Shown one piece after another: positions 21,021-30,347 of a stretch of DNA of 64,000 bases (positions within the stretch are counted from its first letter, which is position 1; every line of letters starts with the position of its first letter). Below the pieces are notes generated by a model. That model worked only from the letters and a program-made list of their open reading frames with translations. It made no database searches and was not told where the DNA came from. The DNA is taken from contig NZ_MVIF01000015.1 in assembly GCF_002086675.1 (NCBI RefSeq), positions 1-64,000 of the forward strand, in the 5' to 3' direction. This stretch comes from Mycobacterium persicum (GTDB taxonomy: Bacteria; Actinomycetota; Actinomycetes; Mycobacteriales; Mycobacteriaceae). The translations under genes were made by a program, and so were the position numbers.

Positions 21021-21737
21021 ATGGGGCCGCTGGGGCCGGGCCGCACCGTCGCCTGGTATCCGTTGAACATGATCCGTCGCCCGATCAGCGTGGCCGTGAT
21101 GCTCGCGGCGGCTGCGACCGTCGGCTACGCCGTGTTGTGGGTGGGGCACCGCCAGGACTGGGGTTGGGTGCATGGCCTGGATTGGTCGTTGTTGAACGCC
21201 GCGCACGACGTCGGGATCAAGCATCCGGCTTGGGTGGACTTCTGGGTCGGCGTGTCGTTCGTACTGGGCCCGATCCCGATGCGGCTGATCGGCATGGCGA
21301 TGGCGGTGGTTGCGGCGTTGCAGCACAAGGTGCGGATGGCGCTGCTGCTGTTGGCCTGTTTGCCGCTCAACGGATTGGTCACGATGGCCGCCAAGGATCT
21401 GGCCGGCCGGCCGCGACCGGTGACCGAATTCGTCACCGCGCCGTCGACCTCATTCCCGTCCGGGCATGCGCTCGAGATGACGGCCAGTGCGCTTGCGTTG
21501 CTGACCTTCCTGCTGCCGATGACGAGTCATCGGTGGGTGCGCGTGGTCTTGGTCGCGGCGGCCGCGCTGGGTGTGCTGACAGTCGGCACCGCCCGGGTGG
21601 CTTTGAATGTGCACCACCCGTCGGATGTGATCGCGGGTTGGTTACTGGGATACGTGTATTTTCTGGTGTGCCTGTGGGTGTTTCGGCCGCTACCGGTAAC
21701 GGCTGCGGAGCCGGCCCGGCTTGCCGAAGTCCGCTGA
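21021..21737 (+). CDS. PAP2-family membrane phosphatase (Rv0308-like)
   Basis: A 238-residue integral membrane protein with five or six helices and the three-part PAP2 acid phosphatase signature: KDLAGRPRP (about 129-137), FPSGHALE (about 149-156) and VALNVHHPSDV (about 193-203). Likely a lipid phosphate or isoprenyl-phosphate phosphatase at the periplasmic face; the actual substrate is unknown. The length equals Rv0308. The start could also be a few codons later (ATG 21069). Confidence 0.87.
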   Translation: MGPLGPGRTVAWYPLNMIRRPISVAVMLAAAATVGYAVLWVGHRQDWGWVHGLDWSLLNAAHDVGIKHPAWVDFWVGVSFVLGPIPMRLIGMAMAVVAALQHKVRMALLLLACLPLNGLVTMAAKDLAGRPRPVTEFVTAPSTSFPSGHALEMTASALALLTFLLPMTSHRWVRVVLVAAAALGVLTVGTARVALNVHHPSDVIAGWLLGYVYFLVCLWVFRPLPVTAAEPARLAEVR

Positions 21738-21839
21738 CGCCCTGCGGCGCGGCGCTTTTCGCAGTGTCTCGGCGCAGTGATCCAACCGGAACTAAACCTT
21801 TACTTGACCCTGAGGTTTCGTCCCCTTGACGATGAAACG

Positions 21840-22496
21840 ATGCACCGACTGGGAGCTGTACTGTGTGCTGCGGTGTGCCTGGCCGGAGCGGCGCTGGGAC
21901 TCGCCCCGGTGACCGTCGCGGCGGGCAATCCGTGGTTCGCGAACTCGGTCGGCAATGCCACGCAGGTGGTTTCGGTGGTCTCGACCGGCGGCTCCACCGC
22001 GAAAATGGATGTGTACCAGCGCACCGCCGCCGGCTGGCAGCCGCTCAAGACCGGGATTCCCACCCATGTCGGTTCGGCGGGAATGGCGCCGCAGGCCAAG
22101 AGCGGTTATCCGGCCACCCCGATGGGCGTCTACAGCCTGGACTCGGCTTTCGGCACCGCGCCCAATCCCGGTGGCGGACTTCCGTATACGCAAGTCGGAC
22201 CCAACCACTGGTGGAGCGGGGACGACCACAGCCCCACCTTCAACAGCATGCAGGTGTGTCAGAAGGCCCAATGCCCGTTCAACACCGCCGAGAGTGAGAA
22301 CCTGCAGATCCCGCAGTACAAGCATTCGGTGGTGATGGGCGTCAACAAGAACAAGGTGCCCGGCGGCGGTGCCGCGTTCTTCTTCCACACCACCGACGGC
22401 GGACCCACAGCGGGATGCGTGGCAATCGACGATGCCACACTGGTGCAGATCATCCGGTGGTTGCGGCCCGGCGCGGTGATCGCGATCGCGAAGTAA
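21840..22496 (+). CDS. Exported L,D-transpeptidase-like (YkuD-fold) protein (Rv0309-like)
   Basis: A 218-residue protein, the same length as Rv0309 and almost identical in the mature part as I recall it. A cleavable signal peptide (MHRLGAVLCAAVCLAGAA) is followed by a domain ending in HTTDGGPTAGCVAIDD, which resembles the His...Gly-Cys-Val catalytic motif of L,D-transpeptidases. A cell-wall role is inferred. The ATG at 21840 is chosen over the open frame at 21777 to match the signal peptide start. Confidence 0.87.
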   Translation: MHRLGAVLCAAVCLAGAALGLAPVTVAAGNPWFANSVGNATQVVSVVSTGGSTAKMDVYQRTAAGWQPLKTGIPTHVGSAGMAPQAKSGYPATPMGVYSLDSAFGTAPNPGGGLPYTQVGPNHWWSGDDHSPTFNSMQVCQKAQCPFNTAESENLQIPQYKHSVVMGVNKNKVPGGGAAFFFHTTDGGPTAGCVAIDDATLVQIIRWLRPGAVIAIAK

Positions 22497-22506
22497 CCCC
22501 GGGCCG

Positions 22507-22995
22507 TCAGTCGGCCAAAGCGCGGCCCGGTCGCACGGTGAACCCCAGGTTGGCCAGCGACATCGTCGCCTCGTAGGTGCGGTCGTATCCGGTGGCGCTG
22601 ATTCGCCAACCCTCGGCGGTCCGCCGATACTCGTCGCGGTAGAACGCCGCACCGATCAGCATGAAATTGGCTTCGGCGACGATGACGCGATCCTGCAGAT
22701 ACCAGCTGCCCGTCGCGGTGTCGCCGGTCACCGTGATCTCCGGATGGGTCACCCGGTGTTCGGTGATGATGTTGGGCCCCAACACCGAGCGCAGGTAGTC
22801 CACCACGTCGGTGCGGTTGGAAAAATGCAGCTCCTTGCCCAGCGACGACCCGTAGTCGCCGCGCACGTCCTCGGTCAGGGTGTCGGCGAAGTCGTCCCAG
22901 TGCTTGGTGTCCAGGGCCCGCAGATAGCGGTACTTGATTCGTTTGATTGCTTCGACATCCGCCATGAGGGCCGCCAGGTCTGCAGGGTTCATCAC
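22507..22995 (-). CDS. SnoaL/NTF2-like protein (Rv0310c-like)
   Basis: A 162-residue protein with the cone-shaped NTF2/SnoaL pattern: an N-terminal helix with IKRIKYRYLRALDTKHWDDF, then beta strands with WYLQDRVIV and FYRDEYRRT. Such domains serve as small hydrolases, isomerases or dehydratases; the substrate is unknown. Convergent with the Rv0309-like gene (10 bases between stops) and divergent from the Rv0311-like gene, as in M. tuberculosis. Confidence 0.85.
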   Translation of the reverse strand: MMNPADLAALMADVEAIKRIKYRYLRALDTKHWDDFADTLTEDVRGDYGSSLGKELHFSNRTDVVDYLRSVLGPNIITEHRVTHPEITVTGDTATGSWYLQDRVIVAEANFMLIGAAFYRDEYRRTAEGWRISATGYDRTYEATMSLANLGFTVRPGRALAD

Positions 22996-23035
22996 GTCAT
23001 TGCAGCACGTTCGCCGCCGACATTATCGTCGGGGC

Positions 23036-24265
23036 ATGAGCCAATCCCGCTACGCCAGGTTGTCCCGCGCGGAGCTGGCAATCCTGGTGCCCGAACTGCT
23101 GTTGATCGGGCAGCTGATCGACCGCTCCGGTATGGCGTGGTGCATCCAGGCGTTCGGCCGCGGGGAGATGCTGCAGATCGCGATCGAGGAGTGGGCCGCA
23201 GCCAGCCCGATTTACACCAGGCGCATGCAACAGGCGCTGAACTTCCAGGGTGACGACGTACCCACCATCTTCAAGGGCCTGCAACTCGATATCGGCGCTC
23301 CGCCGCAATTCATGGACTTCCGCTTCACCGTGCACGATCGGTGGCACGGCGAATTCCGCCTGGACCACTGCGGTGCGCTGCTCGATGTCGAACCCCTGGG
23401 CGACGAGTACGTCTTCGGCATGTGCCACACCATTGAGGACCCGACCTTCGACGCCACAGCGGTGGCCACCAACCCGCGGGCGCAGGTTAGGCCTATCCAC
23501 CGGCCGCCGCGCATGCCAGCCGACCGGCAGCCGCACTGCGCGTGGACCGTCGTCATCGACGAATCCCACCCCGAGGCCCGGGGCATCCCGGCGCTGCACG
23601 TCGTTGCGCAAAGTAAAGCTGCCCGTTGGGAATTGGCGGCCATCGACTCTTCCGACGACGGACTGGCCGACTATGCGGGCCCGTTGCTGTCCGATCTCGA
23701 CTTCGGTGCCTTCTCTCACTCGGCGCTGGTGCGGATAGCCGACGAAATCTGCCTGCAAATGCACCTGCTATACCTGTCGTTCGCCATCGCGGTCGGCAAA
23801 CGCGCCGGTGCGGACGCCGAATTGGCCCGGTCGATCAGCACCCGCCAATTGACCGGGATAGCCGGGCTGGCCGCGGAACGCATCCATCGCGCACTGGCCC
23901 TGCCCGGCGGAATCGGCGGCGTGTTCCGGGTATTCGAATTGCACCCGCTGTTCAACCCCGCCGGCTATATCGAGGCGGAGACGACGGGGGACAGCTGGCT
24001 TGTGCACGGCTCGCCGGGGCACGACGACGCCGCATGGATTTCGCTGTGCACGCCCGAATCCGGACAACCGCTGCAGGCGATCGCCACCGCGGTCGACCCG
24101 CACGTCGCCGTCCGGGTCACCGGGACGAACACCGAGTGGGCCGCCGAACTGGCGAAAACCGATACGCCGGGATCCGAATTGCCGGAGGTGTTGGTGGCCA
24201 AGGTAAGTGGCGGGTCCAACTTTGTATTCCAGCCCAGGCGTTCGCTGCCGCTGACCGCCGTCTGA
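23036..24265 (+). CDS. Conserved hypothetical protein (Rv0311-like)
   Basis: A 409-residue cytosolic protein, matching Rv0311 in length. No catalytic motif is recognised. The N-terminus (MSQSRYARLSRAELAILVPE) is helical; the rest looks like a mixed alpha/beta protein without membrane segments. The ATG at 23036 is selected to match length, though the frame is open from 22934. The function is unknown. Confidence 0.82.
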   Translation: MSQSRYARLSRAELAILVPELLLIGQLIDRSGMAWCIQAFGRGEMLQIAIEEWAAASPIYTRRMQQALNFQGDDVPTIFKGLQLDIGAPPQFMDFRFTVHDRWHGEFRLDHCGALLDVEPLGDEYVFGMCHTIEDPTFDATAVATNPRAQVRPIHRPPRMPADRQPHCAWTVVIDESHPEARGIPALHVVAQSKAARWELAAIDSSDDGLADYAGPLLSDLDFGAFSHSALVRIADEICLQMHLLYLSFAIAVGKRAGADAELARSISTRQLTGIAGLAAERIHRALALPGGIGGVFRVFELHPLFNPAGYIEAETTGDSWLVHGSPGHDDAAWISLCTPESGQPLQAIATAVDPHVAVRVTGTNTEWAAELAKTDTPGSELPEVLVAKVSGGSNFVFQPRRSLPLTAV

Positions 24266-24418
24266 CCCCACGCCGTATGTCAAGGTGATGGTTGTACCTT
24301 TTCGGTGACGACACGGCATCGACCGCATACCGATGAGATTGGGAGCGAACGCAATCCGGTATGCCCGCGGCTATGGTTGACCCTGGCCTTCGACCCTATC
24401 GACGAAAGTATCCGCTCT

Positions 24419-26317
24419 ATGTACGACCCGCTGGGGTTGTCGATCGGGACCACGAACCTGGTTGCGGCAGCTAACCGAAGCACTCCGGTCGTCCGTCGCG
24501 CTGTGCTGACGCTGTACCCGCATTGCGCCCCGAAAATCGGTGTGCTCGACCGTAACCCGGACGTGGCCGAGTCCGGCACATTGATGAGTGGTTTTGTGGA
24601 ACGCGTCGGCGACTCGGTTGCCCTGGTGTCCCCGGACGGCTCGGCTCATGATCCGGACCTGCTGACGGTCGAGGCGCTGGACGCGATGGTGGTCGCCGCC
24701 GGCGCGGACGCGAGTTCGTCGGAGATCGCGATCGCCGTCCCCGCTTACTGGAAACCGGGAACCGTCCAGGCGCTGCGCAATGCCCTGCGCACGCATGTCG
24801 GCTTCGTGCGTAGCGGTATGGCGCCGCAATTGGTCCCCGACGTAATCGCGGCGATGACGGCGGCGAATACCGAGCTGGCTATCCCGGCCGGTGGCGTGGT
24901 CGGTTTGCTCGATTTCGGCGGCTCCGCCTCGTACGCTACTTTGGTGGAGACCAGGTCCGATTTCGAACCGGTAAGCGCCACAATGCGTTACGAGGATTTC
25001 GCCGGTGAACAGATCGACCAGGCGATACTGCTGCACGTCATCGACCGGCTCGGCCGCGACGACATCGATCAGGCCGGCACCGCCGCGGTCGTCCAGCTCG
25101 GCCTGCTGAAGGAACGGTGCCGAGAGGCCAAGGAGCGGTTATCCACCGACGCGGTCACGGAATTGGCTGTGGAGCTGGCGGGAACCAGCACTACGATCCG
25201 GCTCACCCGGGACACGTTCGATGACCTGATCCAGGATCGGCTGACCGGTTTCATCTACGCGTTCGACGACATGCTGGCGCGCAACAAGGCGAGTTGGACC
25301 GACCTGGCAGCGGTGGTCACCGTCGGCGGCGGCGCCAGCATTCCGCTTGTCACTCAACGTCTTTCCTTTCACACCCGGCTCCCGGTGCTGACCGTTTCGC
25401 AGCCGGCCTGCGCGGCCGCGGCCGGTGCGCTGTTGCTGGCTGCCCGTGGACGAGAGCTGGACTTCCGCACTCGGACGTCCGGCGGCTTGATGGCCAGGGC
25501 TGCGGCCGCGTCCGGTACCGCCCTGATCGAGCTGCCGGCCGGTGACGTGATGGTGATCGACCAGGAGGCGGTGACCGATCGCGAGCTGGCCTGGTCGCAA
25601 ACGGACTTCCCGGGCGACGTGCCGGTGCGGTTCGAGGGCGACTCCTACAACGAGGACGGCCCGTGCTGGTCGATGCGCTTGAACGTGATCGACCCGCCCA
25701 AAGAACCGCCGTGGCGCCGGTTGCGGTTCTCTCAGCTGCTGATCGGCCTCTCCGCGGTGGTGGCGATGACCGCGATCGGCGGTGTGGCATTCACCTTGAC
25801 CGGCGTCGAGCGGCGCCAGGCTCCCGTGGTGCCCAGTGTGGCGCCGCTGCCCGCGCCCTCGGTGTCGCTGCGGCCGAGTGCGGCGGCGCCCAGCCCGGTC
25901 AAGCCGCCGCCCAGCTCGGTGCCGGCGCCCAGTGCGGCTCCGGCCCCAACGACCGTCGCGCCGCCACCACAGCCATCACCGACGTTGACGGCGCCGCCGC
26001 CGACGTCGACGCTGGCGCCGTCACCGGTGGTGACCACGACAACCGCGCCTCGGCTCACCACCACCACAAGTCCCCGGCCGACCAGCAGCACCTCGGCGAC
26101 GCCGACCACGACGGTCGAGCCTGAGGACACCACGGCCGAAGATGCGCCGACTACCACCTCGACGGTGAAGATGACCACGGAGTGGTTGCACGTCCCGCTG
26201 CTGCCCGTGCCGATTCCAATTCAGGTGCCGGCGAATCAGGCTCCGCAAAACCCGGCGCCGCAGACCCAGCAGCCTCAAGGGCCGCAGAATCCGTTCGCGA
26301 GTTCCGGCGCCCCCTGA
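24419..26317 (+). CDS. Hsp70/actin-like protein with Pro/Thr-rich C-terminus (Rv0312-like)
   Basis: A 632-residue protein. Residues 1-350 resemble the Hsp70 actin-fold ATPase (LGLSIGTTNLVAA phosphate loop, VVGLLDFGGSAS, VVTVGGGASIPLV). A transmembrane helix lies near residues 440-460 (LIGLSAVVAMTAIGGVAFTL), then about 170 residues rich in Pro, Thr and Ser, probably outside the membrane. It ends with a segment containing WLHVPLLPVPIPIQVP, which is echoed in the next gene. Rv0312 has the same plan. No peptide-binding domain is present, so it is not a normal chaperone. Confidence 0.85.
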   Translation: MYDPLGLSIGTTNLVAAANRSTPVVRRAVLTLYPHCAPKIGVLDRNPDVAESGTLMSGFVERVGDSVALVSPDGSAHDPDLLTVEALDAMVVAAGADASSSEIAIAVPAYWKPGTVQALRNALRTHVGFVRSGMAPQLVPDVIAAMTAANTELAIPAGGVVGLLDFGGSASYATLVETRSDFEPVSATMRYEDFAGEQIDQAILLHVIDRLGRDDIDQAGTAAVVQLGLLKERCREAKERLSTDAVTELAVELAGTSTTIRLTRDTFDDLIQDRLTGFIYAFDDMLARNKASWTDLAAVVTVGGGASIPLVTQRLSFHTRLPVLTVSQPACAAAAGALLLAARGRELDFRTRTSGGLMARAAAASGTALIELPAGDVMVIDQEAVTDRELAWSQTDFPGDVPVRFEGDSYNEDGPCWSMRLNVIDPPKEPPWRRLRFSQLLIGLSAVVAMTAIGGVAFTLTGVERRQAPVVPSVAPLPAPSVSLRPSAAAPSPVKPPPSSVPAPSAAPAPTTVAPPPQPSPTLTAPPPTSTLAPSPVVTTTTAPRLTTTTSPRPTSSTSATPTTTVEPEDTTAEDAPTTTSTVKMTTEWLHVPLLPVPIPIQVPANQAPQNPAPQTQQPQGPQNPFASSGAP

Positions 26318-26543
26318 GCCGACTCCGCGGCTGGCAGTCAGCTTTGAGCTTAACCAGAACCGGTCCGCGACCTGCTGGACGCGAGTAGTGTCCGAATTGG
26401 GCACAACTTTATAAGCGCCAGCTATTTGGATGTAACTAGTCGCACCAGCAATGCGGCGTGAGGATTGTCGACGGCGGCCGGCGCGGTACGTTCGTCCGCC
26501 TTAGACCCCCATGGCTAGTTACCACATGGCCTGGGAGGGCCAG

Positions 26544-27950
26544 ATGGACATCGTACTTGGGGTATCAATGGAGCCCTCGGCGGTCCGCTTGGTGCTGATC
26601 GAAGGCGAAAACGCCGACGGTGCCACCGTCGAGGAAGAGAGCTTCGAGGTCGCCGGGTCGCAGGGCTCGGCGAATTCGGCGGCGGCCGCCGAGGCGATTG
26701 CGGCCATTATCGGCACCCGCCAGGGCGCGACCGAGGGCGGCTACTGGTTGACATCGACCGGGGTGACGTGGATCGACCCCGGCGGGGCCGGTGCGCTGCG
26801 TGAGGAGCTTGCCGCCCGCGACATCGGCGGCGTCATGTTGGTCTCGCCGCTGCTCGCCGCGGCCGCCCTGGCACAGACCGTCGGCGCCGCGCTCGACTAC
26901 CAGCACATCGCGATGCTGTTCGTCGAGGCCGGCAGTGCGACGCTGGCAGTCGTCGACGTCACCGACGGCTCGATCGTCGACCTGCATCGGCAGTCCCTTG
27001 GCGCCCACAGCGCCATGGCGACCGAACTGGCGCCGATCGTCTCCGGTCTGGACGCGGCGGGTTCGCGGGCGGACGGGGTGTTCCTGATCGGTTGCGGGGT
27101 CGACATTGTCCCGGTCAAACCCGCGCTGGAGGCCGCGACATCGCTGGTGGTGAGCGTCCCCGAGGAGCCCGACATGGCGCTGGCCCGCGGCGCCGCGCTG
27201 GCGTCGGCGAATGCGCCGCTTTTCGTGTCATCGACGGCCGCGCTGGCCTACGCGCTGGACCCGGGCACCGGCGAAGTGAATCCGCGCGGCCTGACCCCGA
27301 CCTACCTGGACGTCAGTGCTCATGCCGACCCCGGTCAAGGCGCCCTGGCCTACAGCGCCCTCGACGAGGACGACGACGAGATCACGCCGCGGCGCCGGCC
27401 GGTGAAACTGGTCGGTAGTGCCCTGGCCGCAGCGGCGGCCCTCGCGACCGGGCTGCTGGTGATCTCGTCGGATGTGCGGCCGATGGCTGCTCCGCAGCCC
27501 AGCCCACCCGAGGGCGCCGTCACCGTGCCCACGGTCCAGGCCCAGCCTGAGACACCGCCGCAGGGGCAGTTGCCTGCTCCCAGCTCGGCGCCGGCCGCGC
27601 CGCCACCGGCCGCGCCGCCACCGGAGGCGGCCCCGCCACCGGCCTCGTCGGCCCCGCCGCCGGTGGTCGCCCAGCCGCCCCGAACGGCGGTCAATGCGGC
27701 ACCGCCGCCGGCGCCCCGTCGCGCGCCGACCCGCCAGGCACCGGTGCAGGCTCCCGTGGAGCAGGCCCCGCCACCGGCAGCGCCGGCGACCACGCCGCCG
27801 GCCGCGCCGCCTCCGGCACCGGCGCCGGCGCCGGAGGCTCCCCCGCCCAGCCCGATCGCGACGATGTACCTGCACGTCCCGTTCGTCACCATCCCGATTC
27901 CGATCTATCCGCCGGCGCCACCGCCGCCCCCACCCGAGCCGGGGCCGTAG
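26544..27950 (+). CDS. DUF7159-type actin-fold membrane protein with proline-rich tail
   Basis: A 468-residue protein. It starts MDIVLGVSMEPSAVRLVLIEG at an ATG preceded by GGGAGGG and a 5-base gap. Residues 1-250 resemble half of an actin/Hsp70 fold (DUF7159-type domain); a transmembrane helix lies near 295-315, then a Pro/Ala-rich tail ending with YLHVPFVTIPIPI. Paralogous N-termini are found at 57577 and 59319. The function is unknown. Its placement after the Hsp70-like gene suggests a related surface role. Confidence 0.8.
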   Translation: MDIVLGVSMEPSAVRLVLIEGENADGATVEEESFEVAGSQGSANSAAAAEAIAAIIGTRQGATEGGYWLTSTGVTWIDPGGAGALREELAARDIGGVMLVSPLLAAAALAQTVGAALDYQHIAMLFVEAGSATLAVVDVTDGSIVDLHRQSLGAHSAMATELAPIVSGLDAAGSRADGVFLIGCGVDIVPVKPALEAATSLVVSVPEEPDMALARGAALASANAPLFVSSTAALAYALDPGTGEVNPRGLTPTYLDVSAHADPGQGALAYSALDEDDDEITPRRRPVKLVGSALAAAAALATGLLVISSDVRPMAAPQPSPPEGAVTVPTVQAQPETPPQGQLPAPSSAPAAPPPAAPPPEAAPPPASSAPPPVVAQPPRTAVNAAPPPAPRRAPTRQAPVQAPVEQAPPPAAPATTPPAAPPPAPAPAPEAPPPSPIATMYLHVPFVTIPIPIYPPAPPPPPPEPGP

Positions 27951-28017
27951 GCGGGTAGCGGATCGGGTCGACTGCCCGCACACTGGGCAGTAACCGGATG
28001 AATTTCGAGGAGGTCGC

Positions 28018-28404
28018 GTGGGCAGCAACGGTCCGTTCGGATTCGACCCCGACGACTTCGATCGGGTGATCAGGGAAGGCAGCGAGGGTCTGCGCGACGC
28101 GTTCGAGCGGATCAACCGGTTCCTCACCGGCCCCGGCGAGCGGTCGGGGTGGTCGATGATCTTCGAGGATCTGGGGCGGCGCAGGCGTCCGGCGCCGGAA
28201 ACGGCGGGCGAGGCCGGCGACGGGGTGTGGGCCATTTACACGGTGGATGCCGACGGCGGCGCCCGCGTCGAACAGGTGTATGCGACCGAACTGGATGCCC
28301 TGCGGGCCAACAAGGACAACACCGACCCCAAGCGCAAAGTGCGGTTCTTGCCCTACGGCATCGCGGTCAGCGTCCTCGACGATCCCGCCGACGAACCGAC
28401 CTAG
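28018..28404 (+). CDS. Conserved hypothetical protein (Rv0313-like)
   Basis: A 128-residue acidic protein starting at GTG 28018, preceded by GAGGAGG (28007-28013). The length equals Rv0313. The N-terminal half carries an amphipathic helix (DFDRVIREGSEGLRDAFERI). No domain of known activity is recognised. The stop lies 4 bases from the convergent Rv0314c-like gene. Confidence 0.83.
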   Translation: MGSNGPFGFDPDDFDRVIREGSEGLRDAFERINRFLTGPGERSGWSMIFEDLGRRRRPAPETAGEAGDGVWAIYTVDADGGARVEQVYATELDALRANKDNTDPKRKVRFLPYGIAVSVLDDPADEPT

Positions 28405-28408
28405 CTCC

Positions 28409-29143
28409 TCAGCCCTGCTGGACGACGTTCCCGCTGCCGGACTTGCTGACCTTCGGCGAGCCCGAGCGATAGGTGACCTTGTTGTTGATGCCGGAGGCCA
28501 AGATGGTGTCGACGGCATCGACGGTGACGGTGTTCTCGATTCCCGAGACGGTCAGGCTGGCGCAATGCCCGGTGATCACGACCGTGTTGGACATTCCGCT
28601 GATTTCGACGACGCTGTCGTTGCAGGCGAGTGTTTTGTTTTCGTTGAGGCCGCTGACAGTGAGGTCGCCGCCCGGCGGCGGCGCCGGTGACATCGACGGA
28701 CCGGTCGAGGGGTTCCGGGTCTTAGTGCCCGACGGCGGCGGGACGGTTCCGGCTGGGCTGCTGATCGTCGGGAAGGTGGGGGTCAGGGTGGACAACGTGC
28801 GTGAAAGGTGGCTTCCCGCATAGGCGACGATGCCGCCGACCACAACCAAGATTCCGACGACGAAGACCGCCGCCAAAATCCAGAACAGCCGGTTGCCCGA
28901 CGACGATCGCGGTGTGGCCCCCGGGAATGGCGGCTGAGAGCCATACGAGTCATAGGACCCATACGTCGAGCCGTACGGAGGCGGCATCGGCGGTGGTGGC
29001 GGCACCGGGCCCGGCGGCGGGTAGGCCTGGTATGCGGAGCCGCCGGGTGGCTGCGGACTCCCCAGCTCCGATGCGCGCGCCGCGTCGGCCAGCGGTTGCT
29101 CGAGCTGGCGGATCCGGGCTTCCGGGTCGTCCTCTGGATTCAT
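28409..29143 (-). CDS. DUF3060 membrane-anchored protein (Rv0314c-like)
   Basis: A 244-residue protein. Residues 1-75 are cytosolic and Pro/Tyr-rich (PPPPPMPPPYGSTYGSYDSY), a transmembrane helix lies near 80-105 (LFWILAAVFVVGILVVVGGI), followed by a Thr/Pro linker and a C-terminal DUF3060 domain with repeating short strands (VEISGMSNTVVITGHCASL, SGIENTVTVDAV, SGINNKVTY). DUF3060 proteins are common cell-envelope proteins of unknown function. The ATG 29143 start avoids overlap with the divergent oxidoreductase. Confidence 0.83.
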   Translation of the reverse strand: MNPEDDPEARIRQLEQPLADAARASELGSPQPPGGSAYQAYPPPGPVPPPPPMPPPYGSTYGSYDSYGSQPPFPGATPRSSSGNRLFWILAAVFVVGILVVVGGIVAYAGSHLSRTLSTLTPTFPTISSPAGTVPPPSGTKTRNPSTGPSMSPAPPPGGDLTVSGLNENKTLACNDSVVEISGMSNTVVITGHCASLTVSGIENTVTVDAVDTILASGINNKVTYRSGSPKVSKSGSGNVVQQG

Positions 29144-29199
29144 GCACAGATGCTCCCATACCGGGAACTTGCCGAATAGGCCCGAATAAGCTCGACATC

Positions 29200-30219
29200 G
29201 TGCCGGACTTGACCAACCGCCAGATCGTGTTGCGTCGCCGCCCCACCGGGTTGGTCCAGCCCGATGACACCGAGCTGATCGCTTCACCGGCGCCTCGGCC
29301 CGCACCGGGCGAGGCGCTGCTGCGCACCACCTATGTGGGCATCGACGCGGCCGCCCGAACCTGGCTGGACGACCAGCCCGGCTATCTTCCGCCGGTGCGG
29401 CTGGGCGAGGTCATCCGGGCGGCAGGAATCGGCGAAGTCGTCGAAACACGTTGCGACGCTTACGCTGTCGGTGACGTCGTAACCACGCTGACCGGCTTCC
29501 AGGAGTATGTGATCATCCGCGACGACGTGTTCAGCACACCCATCCCGGGGGAAAGTGACCAGCTGGCGATCATGTCGGTGTACGGCCCGACCGGGGCCAC
29601 CGCCTATTTCGGGATGACGGACATCGGCCGGCCCAAGCCGGGCGAGACGGTGGTGGTGTCAGCGGCGGCGGGCGCCACCGGATCGGTGGCCGGGCAGATC
29701 GCCAAGATTGCCGGAGCCCGGGTGGTGGGCATCGCCGGCGGGCCGCAGAAGTGCCGGGCGGTGGTCGAAGACTTCGGATTCGACGCGTGCATCGACTACC
29801 AGAACGAGAATCTTTCCGCCGCGCTCACAGTGCACTGCCCCCAGCGCGTCGACGTCTACTTCGACAACGTCGGCGGCCCCATCCTCGACGCGGTGCTGGG
29901 CCGGCTCGCCCACAAGGCGCGGGTGGTGCTGTGCGGTGTCATCTCCAGTTACCTGACCGGCGAGCACCCGGGTCCGGCCAACTACGTCAACCTGCTGTCC
30001 AAAAGCGCGCTCATGCAAGGCTTCAACACCCTCGAGCGGTGGGGTCGCTTCGACGAGGCTTTCGCCCACCTGCGCCAGTGGGAGGCCGAGGGGCGGCTCA
30101 CCCACCGGCAGACCATTTTCGACGGCATCGAGTCGTGCGTCGACGCCCTCAACGGGCTGTTCACCGGGGCCAACATCGGCAAGACGCTGGTCAAGATCAG
30201 CGAACCGTCCGGGGCCTGA
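29200..30219 (+). CDS. NADP-dependent oxidoreductase, medium-chain (CurA/PTGR-like)
   Basis: A 339-residue member of the zinc-free medium-chain dehydrogenase/reductase group. The Rossmann motif is SAAAGATGSVAGQIAKIAGA (about 148-167), with the family signature VDVYFDNVGG. Such enzymes reduce alpha,beta-unsaturated carbonyl compounds with NADPH. The start is taken as GTG 29200 because the open frame upstream runs across the divergent DUF3060 gene. It has no counterpart at this position in M. tuberculosis as I recall. Confidence 0.85.
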   Translation: MPDLTNRQIVLRRRPTGLVQPDDTELIASPAPRPAPGEALLRTTYVGIDAAARTWLDDQPGYLPPVRLGEVIRAAGIGEVVETRCDAYAVGDVVTTLTGFQEYVIIRDDVFSTPIPGESDQLAIMSVYGPTGATAYFGMTDIGRPKPGETVVVSAAAGATGSVAGQIAKIAGARVVGIAGGPQKCRAVVEDFGFDACIDYQNENLSAALTVHCPQRVDVYFDNVGGPILDAVLGRLAHKARVVLCGVISSYLTGEHPGPANYVNLLSKSALMQGFNTLERWGRFDEAFAHLRQWEAEGRLTHRQTIFDGIESCVDALNGLFTGANIGKTLVKISEPSGA

Positions 30220-30347
30220 CAGTACGCGAGAGCGCTTGTGACGCTTGCGCTTCTTGCACGATATCGATGACCCGCGTCGGCCTGGACACGAAGCGAAGAC
30301 GGGTCGCCCCGGAGTCGGCGCCGCGCACAGTGAGCTGCTATCGTCCC

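Noticed and set aside
28801..29199. N-terminal extension of the NADP-dependent oxidoreductase
   Set aside because: The frame is open but lies antisense to the DUF3060 gene and adds no domain; GTG 29200 gives the family length.
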